DNA of 64,000 nucleotides from Zopfochytrium polystomum (Eukaryota; Chytridiomycota; Chytridiomycetes; Chytridiales; Chytridiaceae). Positions 46,500-55,558 of the stretch are shown piece by piece. Position 1 is the stretch's first letter. Each line of letters begins with the position of its first letter. A program made the translations under genes and the position numbers. Location of the stretch: the NCBI GenBank assembly GCA_025765615.1, contig JAIVFJ010000032.1, positions 374,443 to 438,442 on the forward strand, given 5' to 3'. Under the pieces are notes generated by a model, which ran no database searches, was not told the origin of the DNA, and saw only the letters and a program-made list of their open reading frames with translations.

Positions 46500-47349
46500 T
46501 GTGAGACTACACCAAGATATCAGTGATGGGATTTTATTTGCAAAAACAAGCGTACCTGTCATAAAACTGCAAGGATTGGGACCCCTATTATTATTCCCAG
46601 TTCTTTAGTTTCCAAGGCGTTATCAAAGTGTATTTGCAGCTAACCTGTCTTTATTTTTGGGCCTGCCTATACTACTTTTGTCTTAACAGTTTCCATTGTG
46701 CCAGGGTTTTCTCAACATATTTTCTTTTACGGTGACTAACGGAGACTGCCCGACTGCCTTGGGATGGGGTGCCTGACAGGCTGTATACCCTGCGCCCAAC
46801 TAATTTATTATTTATTTTCAGCACTTGTGCATACACGCATAGGGTTGGGGGACTTAGAGCATTTGTGGTGGATGGTCCAAGTCGGGGGGGTTGACTTGTC
46901 AATTTTCTCTTTCTCTGTTTTTGGGCCAATTTTCTCATTTTCCTTTTTTCCTCAATCTGATTTCTGTCCTTTGGCACCAAAACAGAGTCCCATCAAATCC
47001 ATTTGGCTCACAAGGTGAGGGTGGGGCACCCCTTAAGGGGCCGTCGGTGAGGAATGCAGCTGGCCCCGCCAGCGACTGTTCTACGTTGGAGTGAGGATCC
47101 CCAGTGCTTGCCCACTGCGACGATGGTGGTGGTGGTGGCGACGACAACAGCGTTGTTGTCCCCAACCTTCCCATCCCTGCGGGGTGTTGGTGGCTGTGCT
47201 CTGTGTTGCCCCCGACACCTGAGAGTTCGATGTATGAGTGCCTGCCTCGGTCCTATTGCTGTGAGGGTGAGATGTGTGAGTACGAGTGCAATGCAAAAAA
47301 GCCCATTGGTCGAGTGATTGTGCCAACTCAGCCTGGCAGGGTGCGTGTA
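46500..47349 (+). repeat. Unclassified ~0.85-kb repeat, copy 1
   Basis: Begins TGTGAGACTACACC and is closely similar over its whole length to 47899-48804. Both copies share a TTTTATT..GCAAAAACAAG start, a middle segment with CCAAGGCGTTATCAAAG, and a GGTGGTGGTGGCGACGAC stretch followed by ACACCTGAGAGTTCGATGTA. No coding capacity is seen. Both copies abut copia LTR pieces. It may be a solo LTR of another family. Confidence 0.75.
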
Positions 47350-47569
47350 TCAAGGAATCCAAACCCCTCCTTGCTGCTTCAACAGAATCCAGTGCAAAAC
47401 ACGCCAATCTCTCTTCCTCCATTTGCTCTCTCGTCCCTCTCTGCCCACTCACTCCTCTCTTCTCTCTCCACCCTCTCACTCCTCTCCCTTCTCCATCATC
47501 ACTCTCTCTCTCTCTCTCCTTCTCTCCACACACACCAAGTCCCTCCAGTCCTGGGGTGGGATTTCATCA
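47350..47569 (+). repeat. 3' part of a copia LTR (plus-strand family)
   Basis: Matches 59942-60168, the last ~225 bp of the 1224-bp LTR, including the CT-rich stretch and the terminal ATTTCATCA. The 5' part is replaced by the unclassified repeat. Confidence 0.8.
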
Positions 47570-47605
47570 GAATCGGTCCTTCCTTGGCAATACGCGTGTT
47601 GGATT

Positions 47606-47898
47606 TGTTGAGATTCGACCCATGGGATACACTACGCCCGTCACTGATGATCCCTTTGAGAACTCCATCCAATCACATTGGATGGGGTGTTTGAAGGGCT
47701 CAGTACATTCAATACTTGAATGGGGCGCTCGGAAGGGCTAATCTGTTCTCAATAAAAAGAGATAGGCAAAGGCGGCTGTTGTTCTAGCTTTGTTCATCCT
47801 ACCGGTAGGAACAATGCAATTAGAACATGCACAAAAACACTCAAACTACGCACTCTGCACATGTAACACAGCACAGCAAGCATGCAGAAGCAGTGTAC
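47606..47898 (+). repeat. 5' part of a copia LTR (plus-strand family)
   Basis: Matches 58945-59237 nearly base for base, beginning with the same TGTTGAGATTCG, containing AATAAA near 47750, and ending at GCAGTGTA, where the second unclassified repeat copy begins. Only 36 bp separate it from the LTR 3' piece at 47350-47569. Confidence 0.85.
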
Positions 47899-48804
47899 TG
47901 TGAGACTACACCGAGGTCTCAGTGATAAAGTCTAGGGATTTTATTCGCAAAAACAAGTGTACCTGTCATAAAACCGCAAGGATCGGGACCCTATTATTGC
48001 TCCTGGTTCTTTAGTTTCCAAGGCGTTATCAAAGTGTATTTGCAGCTAACCCGTCTTTATTATTGGGCCTGCTTTTACTACTTTTGTCTTAACAGTTTCC
48101 GTTGCACCAGGGTTTTCTCAACATATTTTCTTTTTCGGTGACTAACGGAGACTGCCTGACTGCCTAGGGGTGCCTGACAGGCTGTACCCCAAGCCCGCCT
48201 AATTTATTATTTATTTTCGGCACTTGTACATACACGCATAGGGTTGGGGGGACTTAGAGCATTTGTGGTGGATGCTCCAAGTCAGGGGGTTGACTTGTCA
48301 ATTTTCTCTCTCTCTGTTTTTGGGCCATTTTTCTTTTTTCATTTTTCTTCAATCTGATTTCTGTCCTTTGGCACCAAAACAGAGTCCCTTCAAATCCATC
48401 TGGCTTGTGACGACGAGGGTAGCGAGAGGTGGTACGCACCCAGGTGAGTACATGGTCCCTTCAGGGGCTCCTCTTAAGGGGCTGCGGGTGGGAAATGCAG
48501 CTGGCCCCACCACTGACTGTGTGACACTGCTGGCTCTGCGTTGGAGTGAGGATCACGGGCACTTGCCTGCTGCAACAATGGTGGTGGTGGTGGCGACGAC
48601 GACGGCGTCGTCGTCACCAACCTTCCCGTCCCTGCGAGGGTGTTGGTGGCCGCGCTTGGTGCAGCCCCCGACACCTGAGAGTTCGATGTACGAGTGCCTG
48701 CCTCGATTCTATTGCTGTGAGAGTGAGATGAGTGAGTACAAGTGTGATGCAATAAAGCCCGTTGGTTGAGTGATTGTGCCAATGCAGCCTAGTGGGGTGT
48801 GTGT
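47899..48804 (+). repeat. Unclassified ~0.85-kb repeat, copy 2
   Basis: Direct repeat of 46500-47349, slightly longer, with scattered substitutions and small indels. It starts with the same TGTGAGACTACACC immediately after an LTR fragment. Confidence 0.75.
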
Positions 48805-49340
48805 ACGATTGCAGGTGCTTTCACATGCGAGTTCCCTGCTGGCGACCTTCCAACTCCTACATAGTCGACTCCCTTCTCTCTCTCCCCCTGTTGCTGGCGA
48901 CGATGAGGGCTCCCGCAGCACCATCTGCGACAAGGGGCGCTAGGTCGCTGTCTGTCCCATCGCTATTAACCGCTCCTGTTGTATTTGAGATTAGGTTCCT
49001 GAGATAAAACCCCCCATTTCCCTCTTCTCTCTCTTTATTCTTTAGTTGTGTTGCGCCCTCGGGAGTGCCCTTCCGTTTCCCCTCGCATCAGCCTGCAGCC
49101 AGCCACGCGAGTAATCGGTGCTCCAGCACCGATCCTTCAGAGGATTGTCCCTCTGAATGTTCATTCTTGTGTTTGAGACCCCTGTTAGACAGATCAGTAG
49201 GGATTCTTCGTGGACTAGGCAAGTAGTAGGGTTGAAACACCCCCTAGACAACAGCCCAATAAAGTTAGTTTTAGCCTATTATTTGCTTTCCCTCACTCTA
49301 AGGCCCAGATCCCAGGGTCGAAGGAGTGAGTATAGTATCA
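48805..49340. other. Unassigned; possible degenerate LTR end
   Basis: CT-rich tracts around 48870-49045, an AATAAA at about 49257-49262 and a run of G near 49342-49348 resemble the 3' end of a retroelement, but no partner copy is present in the window. Confidence 0.35.
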
Positions 49341-51082
49341 CAGGGGGGGCTTCTGTCAATTGTGTCAGCTGTACGGCCTGCGCAATTGAATTTCGAACGT
49401 ATTTTTCATGATTGCGAACGAAAATCGCGGATGAAAGTCAGCGATGAAAAAGCTGGGCGGCACCTGACTTTCAACCCGCCGCCAGGCGGGACGTCGTTTT
49501 TGATGTTACCACTTAGAAACGCGACCCCAAAACTCAACATATCCCACGCGTGGATAGCGCGTTTGAAAGCTCTGCAAAAGTTAGCAGCTTTTAATTAGTA
49601 AAAGAAAATTAGATAAAATCGCAAAGTTAATTCGCGTTTGGAGGGAATCAATGCTCTGTCATCGTAACTCCGTGGGGAATCTAGCTAGAGACCTTCGTCA
49701 TAGTGCGTTGGAAAGCCCTCGCCAAGCGCTATTGATTGACATAGTTACGCTTTTCGCTGCACGCAATATCCACGGAGTTAGGTCCGGAAACTGACTTTTT
49801 GTAGAGGCATTCAGCAGACCTGCCGTACCCCTACGCTTGTAGAGCTTGCTTTCAGCATCACGAATATGTATTTTTCACACAAAAATAAAATATGTAGAAT
49901 CATGTGTTACAGCTGGATTTCAATCCACTACTTTGCTGGTGACCCCCACTAAGCTAACTTTCACTGGGAAGCGATCCCTCTCTGGCAGTAGGCTTAAAAG
50001 ATACCTTCTGTAGACCTTTCACTCGCGAGAAGCGAGGAGGTGCCGGTTAATTGCAGAAAAAGCCTGTGCCTGGCTGCGGTACGTTTCTAATTGAAACCAA
50101 TTTCCGTCGTTTTGGATAAGGGAATTTCCGAAACCTCGTGTATACTGGGTTGGAAAAGATACTCTAGGCTGGTCTCTTACTATTCATGGTCGAGACACTG
50201 CATGCTTGTTATGCAAAACACGCTGAATTTCGTAAAATGCGGTTTTCTTAATTAAACTATATGTTTCCTGTAAAATTCGCGGAAATACCCAAAACCTTGG
50301 GCTCCTTGGAGCTAAAAAGGTTTGCAGTACCTTGCTCTTGCTATAGGGAAGGTTTTGGAGCGCGTCGCGCTCGCGAACCATCTGTAACAAGCAAATACAC
50401 ACTCAGCGCTATATAAAGCGAAGTTGTAAGAGGCCTGACCTAACACTCGCGTCCAACGAGCGAATTCAGCGATTCCTCCCAGGAAAAGAGTTGGAAGGAA
50501 CTCTTCTCTTGTGTTTTACGCTGCTGAACTGGCCAGAAACACAGGCTAAGGGGCGTCTCGCCCTGCGGTACGCTTCTGACCTGGCAGTTTGATTAAGGTC
50601 CCCTTCCGACCTACTGCTAACCACACGGAGGTCAGGGAATGCTCATTTTGAGCTAAAAAGTTGAAGAACTCTTAGTTCTACTCGATTACTTGGTCCCTGT
50701 GTACCTGGGTAATTTTTCTCCTAACAAAGTTAAGAAAAATGTGTTGTGCGCTCTGCTGCAAAAAATCTTTGTACCCTTGTAACTCCGCCATTACAAGCGG
50801 TACGAAGCTGAATCTTGGTAAATAGTTTTATCACAACAATATCAAGGTGCTCCCAAAACGGCGAGTTGCCTCGTTTCCCCTATCCTGAGATAGCATTTTC
50901 GCTTGGCACTCCGCGAAATTTTGGAAAATCAATGATTCTCCAACACGAGTAGATAGAACTCAGTTATCTGTGTATGAATGTTTATAATTTTCGGATTATT
51001 TTCCAGTTACTTGCTCTAGTAGCAACTGCTACCACCCTGTTACTCGGAGGTGTGGCGCATCTGCATTGACTTGCTTGAAAAT
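49341..51082. other. AT-rich noncoding sequence with inverted repeats
   Basis: No coding evidence. It holds a hairpin at about 49475-49490 (CCCGCC/GGCGGG) and a perfect 10-bp inverted repeat, AACTCCGTGG at 49666-49675 against CCACGGAGTT at 49771-49780. Two related motifs appear, GCGTTTGAAAGC near 49555 and GCGTTGGAAAGC near 49703. A tRNA-like A-box lies on the minus strand at about 49950. Its nature is unknown. Confidence 0.4.
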
Positions 51083-51087
51083 TTTAC
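51083..51087. repeat. Target-site duplication TTTAC (left)
   Basis: Five bases directly before the 51088 LTR; identical to 58092-58096 after the other LTR, as expected for copia integrase. Confidence 0.93.
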
Positions 51088-51333
51088 TGAAAGAAATGAC
51101 TGCTGCTGTTTGTGGATGGTGGTGAACTACTCTGGTGGACTACTCTCTTATGATGGTGAAGCTGAGATGGGAGACTGTTGCACAATGTATGCTGTTTGGC
51201 TTTATACAAAATTGTGACAAAGACCAGGTGACAAAAAATGCACCAAATCCTCATCACAGTTGGTGCTCCCATGCACCACAGTGTGAGGTGTTGCTCCTGC
51301 ACACTGCTTACTGCAAAAACCCAAAATCTAACA
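51088..51333 (-). repeat. 3' LTR of the minus-strand copia element
   Basis: 246 bp, identical by eye to 57846-58091; TG and CA termini. Confidence 0.95.
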
Positions 51334-51345
51334 CTCCCCCCTAAG
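51334..51345 (-). promoter_or_regulatory. Polypurine tract of the minus-strand element
   Basis: Read on the minus strand, a G-run (TTAGGGGGGAGTG) lies immediately upstream of the 3' LTR, where the plus-strand DNA primer is expected. Confidence 0.75.
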
Positions 51346-51616
51346 CTGTGGGCAGGAGCAAAAGGGCCAGCACGGAGGAAAACCTTACGCCATAGGCAAC
51401 GTAAGGAAACCGTACACTGGTTAAGGAAAAGCAATAAACAGGTATGACTGGCCACCAGGTGGCAGAACAATAAGAAAAGAATGCCCATATGAAATTTGTA
51501 GATGGAGAGCAAAGAAGCTTGAATGCAGGAATATAAGAAGCAATGCAGAAGAAGAAGAAGGGCAAGAAAGAGAAGGAGAAACAGGATGTAATATAAATAA
51601 AGAAAGGGGACAGAAA

Positions 51617-53503
51617 CTAAGGCACATGACAAAGACCAATATGACTAAGATGGTAAGTACCCAAAGCAGCTGGTAATGATTTTGTAAGATAATCTGCTGG
51701 TTGCTCGCCACCAGGAATCCATTCCAGTCGAATCACTTGTCGATCAACCAGTTCCCTGATATAGTGATACTTAACCAGAATATGTTTTGACCTATTAGTG
51801 TAGAGATCATTTGAGCTCAAATTGATGACGCCTTGGTTGTCAGTATAGATTGGAATAGGAGTTGGGGATGGGAGCATAAGTGCTGTGTGCTGTTGTGAGA
51901 TGGCCTCCAGTTCTCGTCCTAGTTCTGAGACTGCAACGTATTCTGCTTGCTGAGGTGACAGCATAACTGTAGGACTGCGAGTTGATGCCCAGCTGATGGC
52001 GGTATTTCCAAGCAAAACGAAGTAGCCAAGTTGTGATTTCCCATCAGCATGAACTCCATGAGCAGCATCCGAGTAGCCGAAAATTCCAGACCCTGTGTTG
52101 GAATAAAGCAAACCATACTCACGTGTACCATTGATATATTGAAAGACTCGAATGAGGATCTGCAAGTGGTGTTTGCTTGGGTCCTTGCTGAAGGCGCCAA
52201 GATATGAGACTGCTGGTGCCAAGTCTGGTCGTGTGTGTGTTGCCAAATAGTTGATGCCACCAAGGATTGCTTGGTAGAGCTGTTGATTTGCTGTGGGTTC
52301 ATCATTTTCTCGAGGTTGAAGACTGAGAGGACTGGGGAGAGCAGTTACTGCTGTCTTCTTTCCATTGACTAGGTCTGCATGGCGTTGGAGTAACTCTTTG
52401 GTGTAAGCTCGTTGATGCAAGTAAATGCCAGTTGGTGTTCGATGAACTTCCATATTCAGTACGGTCTTGATATGACCTAGTTCGCGGAGCTTATAGAAGG
52501 ATTTTAGCAAATTGATGGCAGAGGTGATTTCCTCTGTGTGCCCAAAGAAACAAATATCATCGACATAGATAGCAATGAAAATAATACGTTCCTTTGTGCG
52601 CTTGAAGAGGATACACGGATCTGCTGCGCTTTGTTGGTAGCCGGCAGACTTGAGACGACCAATGAGTTCCTGGTACCAACAACGCCCTGCTTGCTTGATA
52701 CCGTTGACAGCTTTGTGCAAAAGCCAGACCTTGCCATCCGAACGGTAGCCATCTGGTTGCTCCATGTAGATGGGGACATCAAGTTTGCTGTTGAGGTAGG
52801 CATTGCTAATATCGACCATGGCTGTGTCCCAACCGTTTGAGGCTGTCATAGCAAGGAGCCATCGTAGACTATTGATGCGAACAACAGGAGAGTGAGTGTT
52901 CCAGAAATCAACGCCACGACGCTGTGTAAAGCCCTTCGCCACTAGTCGTGCGCGAAAGCGCTCAATGCTGCCGTCTGGTCGAAGCTTGACCTTGTAAACC
53001 CATTTGTTCTGTACGACATTGACATTCTTGGGTCGATCAACGACTTCGAAGGCTGCAAGCATTCTGAGAGCGTCAATCTCTGTTTGCTCTGCTGCAATCC
53101 ACTCTTTGGACCACTTTCCACTCATGGCCTCAGTGCGTGTTACCGGGTCTGGACATTTGACACTGGTTAAATATAGATGTCCGGATCGAGTATGTTTTGG
53201 AGATGGGCTGCGCGTAGGGCTGCATGGTGATTTGCGCACATGTGTAGGTGGAGGCTCTGGTGGTGGTGGTTCTGGTGGTGGCGCTTGACGTGGTAGGTCT
53301 CTAGCTGGTGTTTCAGCAATTGTTTTGTCATCAGGGGTATGCTTTGGTGGTGTTAGTAAAGTTACAGAGGTGTTTGTGAGTATTAGGATGCAGAAAAAGG
53401 AAATAGAAAAATCATTGGCAGGTGAGCCTTCTGCACGATGCGGCTCGGGACACCCCGTGCCAGAGAGCCTTCTCTTCCTCTCTCCACAGCCCGCCTTCCG
53501 CAT
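51617..53503 (-). CDS. copia pol, second part: reverse transcriptase - RNase H
   Basis: Copies element RNA into DNA. The frame reaches 53503, but the first ~30 codons lie in the GC-rich insert, so authentic coding probably begins near 53420. A Pro-rich linker precedes the RT. Copia RT motifs: NKWVYKVKLRPDGS, RFRARLVAKGFTQ, SPVVRINSLRWLLA, DISNAYLNSKL, GIKQAGRCWY and the catalytic IYVDDICFFG. RNase H follows (GYSDAAHG, SPQQAEYVAVSE, DNQGVINLSSN, KHILVKYHYIREL). Catalytic residues appear intact. No upstream start of its own is plausible, so expression would need fusion to the integrase frame. Confidence 0.9.
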   Translation of the reverse strand: MRKAGCGERKRRLSGTGCPEPHRAEGSPANDFSISFFCILILTNTSVTLLTPPKHTPDDKTIAETPARDLPRQAPPPEPPPPEPPPTHVRKSPCSPTRSPSPKHTRSGHLYLTSVKCPDPVTRTEAMSGKWSKEWIAAEQTEIDALRMLAAFEVVDRPKNVNVVQNKWVYKVKLRPDGSIERFRARLVAKGFTQRRGVDFWNTHSPVVRINSLRWLLAMTASNGWDTAMVDISNAYLNSKLDVPIYMEQPDGYRSDGKVWLLHKAVNGIKQAGRCWYQELIGRLKSAGYQQSAADPCILFKRTKERIIFIAIYVDDICFFGHTEEITSAINLLKSFYKLRELGHIKTVLNMEVHRTPTGIYLHQRAYTKELLQRHADLVNGKKTAVTALPSPLSLQPRENDEPTANQQLYQAILGGINYLATHTRPDLAPAVSYLGAFSKDPSKHHLQILIRVFQYINGTREYGLLYSNTGSGIFGYSDAAHGVHADGKSQLGYFVLLGNTAISWASTRSPTVMLSPQQAEYVAVSELGRELEAISQQHTALMLPSPTPIPIYTDNQGVINLSSNDLYTNRSKHILVKYHYIRELVDRQVIRLEWIPGGEQPADYLTKSLPAALGTYHLSHIGLCHVP

Positions 53504-53876
53504 TTTCCCCCATGCGTAACGTCAGGCGCCAAGGGACCTATCTCCCCTGGTGGTGTTCCTTACGGAATGGGCTCCCCAAACAGGCATCCATCCCTTCTGA
53601 CTTGGGTCCACGCCACACTAGCTCCCGCAGGGTCGGTATGGCCCAGGGCCTTCGGTTGCGCCACCCACGTCACTCCCAGCCGAGAGTGCGCCTGCAGTCA
53701 CAGAGCCGGTCGCCGCCCTCACTCATCCGATTGGTCCCCCGGCTTTAGTGCTCGTAGGTAAGGCCCACTGGAGGTGGCGTTAATTGCGGTAACACGGAGT
53801 CCATCCCGTCGTGCCGCCACCTCCAACACTTCGTGCTGTACATCGTTATCCGATTCACTTTCGCTGCCGTACCTGG
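53420..53876 (-). other. GC-rich structured insert splitting pol
   Basis: Between the integrase stop and the RT frame lies about 450 bp with much higher GC than the element around it. It contains a perfect 10-bp inverted repeat (GGAGGTGGCG near 53771-53780 against CGCCACCTCC near 53814-53825) and further short complementary blocks. The minus strand starts with GTACGG just after the last integrase-like codons, but no phase-compatible AG acceptor joins the two pol frames. Its edges carry short inverted CAGGT/ACCTG ends. It could be a nested nonautonomous element or an unusual intron. Confidence 0.55.
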
Positions 53877-55555
53877 ATCACTTCATGTTCGTTTGGTGCT
53901 AGTTCTGTGGAAGGTTGTCGTTCAGCTACCGCTGCTGGTCTTGGTTCTGGGAATTGATCCACGCGAACATTGGCTTCACGAAGGAGGTTGGTGATGTTTT
54001 GTTCAGTTGATGTAAGTTCATCTTTGCTGAGGAGTGGTGTTAGCTGATGAACGAGGTCCTGAGCAATATCCTCTGCTGCTGAGGTGCTGAGGCGAGGGAA
54101 ACTGTCTTCTGCAACCACAAGGTCATCCAATCGATGAGTGATTACTCTACCCGTGCTGATGTCAATCAAGCGAGCAATGGAACGACCAATGTTTCCAATG
54201 TAAATTGCTGGTCGGGCGCGTTCTGCAAGCTTTTTAAACTGATGTGTTTGTCCACGTTCCTTTGCTGTGATATGATACAAACATCCTGAGCCAAAAACTC
54301 TGAATTGACTGATGCATGGAGGGAATCCAAGAAGCGTTTCAACTGGAGATAGTAATCCACGGCTGAGGACAGGAAGTGTATTGATGATATCTACTGCATG
54401 TCGAATCGCGTATCCCCACCATGACCACGGTGAACCTGCATGTCTTAGAAGAGATCGTGTGACATCCATGACTGTTCGAACTGCTCGCTCTGCTTTCCCA
54501 TTCAGCTCAGGTGTATAAGGTGGACTGACTTCAACGCGGATGCCACGTGATGCACAGAAACGGTTAAAAGCGAGTGAATTCAGTTCCCCACCATCAAAGC
54601 GGACGCCCTTTACACGAACATCCCTAACTGTCTCCAATTGTTGGATGATCTTAATGGCCTCTGGTAGTGCTTCTGACTTTCTCCGAAGGTTCGTCGACCA
54701 GAGATAATTACTTGCATAGTCAATGGCAATGAGAGCAAAGCCATATTGTCCTCGAAACTTTGGTTTGACTTCCACTAGATCAAAGGCTAAATATTCGCCT
54801 GGTAGTTTATCTGGAGGATCTGTTTGTGGAATAGCAGCACGAGTCTGTTTGGCAATAATGCAGGCCTTACACGGTTCTTCAAGTAAGTTCAGCTTAATGT
54901 CAGGAAAGTCAGCACATGTACGGCGCTCCTTCATTGCTCGTAGTCTTGCATAAGGGATATGGCCGAGGCGTTCATGCATGCGCTGAGTGTTTGGAGCTTT
55001 GCTGTTGAGAAAGGCTGTGCGTATACTGAGTGTATCAACTGGTTCTGCAGAGCTGAAGAGGTTGTAAAATTTACTGGCGCAGTGTGCAATAAATTGTTTG
55101 CTGTAGTTGAAGTTGGGGTTTGCTGCTGTTGGGAACCATTGGAGACCATGTCTAAGAATCATTTGAAGGACGGCTGGATCTCCTTCCTCAGGACTGCTAC
55201 GATAAATAGTACCAGGTTGAAGGTCTCGTGCAAGATGGAAGAAGCCACATAGTTGTAGGTCCCGATCAGCGACCAAGTTGACAGGACATTCTGGAGCATA
55301 TTGGGCACCTTCAATTATAAGTGTGATGTTGTTGGCGAGTGGTATGAGAGCTGTGCCGTATCCTTCACAAGTAAGAATAGGTCCTTCTTTGGCGATACGC
55401 ATGCTAGATTTCTGCTGAGTATAACTATAGGGAATGAAGAGAGAGAAATCTCGAAGCGTTGTGACATTGCAACCGTTGTCGATGAGTACAGGAAAAGAAA
55501 TTGGAAGGGAAGGGACGTTAACTGCAAATGCCCGGATTACTCCCGGGCCATCCAA
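53855..55555 (-). CDS. copia pol, first part: protease - integrase
   Basis: Begins in the -1 frame relative to gag, overlapping its end. The protease has LIDNG where copia proteases usually have LDSG. Integrase has an HHCC zinc module (HERLGHI...CKAC) and the DDE core: AFDLVEVKPK, VRFDGGELNS, and NGKAERAVRTV after SPPYTPEL; the later FRVFGSGCLYH and GNIGRS blocks fit the C-terminal domain. The frame closes at 53855 just inside the GC-rich insert, about 20 residues after the copia-like sequence becomes unrecognisable. Confidence 0.9.
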   Translation of the reverse strand: MDGPGVIRAFAVNVPSLPISFPVLIDNGCNVTTLRDFSLFIPYSYTQQKSSMRIAKEGPILTCEGYGTALIPLANNITLIIEGAQYAPECPVNLVADRDLQLCGFFHLARDLQPGTIYRSSPEEGDPAVLQMILRHGLQWFPTAANPNFNYSKQFIAHCASKFYNLFSSAEPVDTLSIRTAFLNSKAPNTQRMHERLGHIPYARLRAMKERRTCADFPDIKLNLLEEPCKACIIAKQTRAAIPQTDPPDKLPGEYLAFDLVEVKPKFRGQYGFALIAIDYASNYLWSTNLRRKSEALPEAIKIIQQLETVRDVRVKGVRFDGGELNSLAFNRFCASRGIRVEVSPPYTPELNGKAERAVRTVMDVTRSLLRHAGSPWSWWGYAIRHAVDIINTLPVLSRGLLSPVETLLGFPPCISQFRVFGSGCLYHITAKERGQTHQFKKLAERARPAIYIGNIGRSIARLIDISTGRVITHRLDDLVVAEDSFPRLSTSAAEDIAQDLVHQLTPLLSKDELTSTEQNITNLLREANVRVDQFPEPRPAAVAERQPSTELAPNEHEVIQVRQRK

Positions 55556-55558
55556 AAA
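55530..55558 (-). promoter_or_regulatory. Candidate -1 ribosomal frameshift signal at the gag-pol overlap
   Basis: On the minus strand, five T (55558-55554) followed by GG are followed after about five bases by a perfect 6-bp GC stem, GCCCGG (55548-55543) with CCGGGC (55535-55530). The 7-nt loop contains the gag stop codon (55539-55537). pol is in the -1 frame here. Confidence 0.65.

Noticed and set aside
47104..47741. Overlapping 150-200 aa ORFs
   Set aside because: They cross the unclassified repeat, the CT-rich LTR stretch and the LTR junction without any conserved motif.
49915..49980. Functional tRNA gene
   Set aside because: A- and B-boxes are too close, and no 7-bp acceptor stem can be drawn.
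53420..53876. Ordinary spliceosomal intron in copia pol
   Set aside because: The GTACGG donor exists, but no AG near the far edge joins the integrase and RT frames in phase.
53420..53876. Group I or group II self-splicing intron
   Set aside because: I could not find the conserved core blocks of either class by eye; the idea is left open only as a test in the finding.
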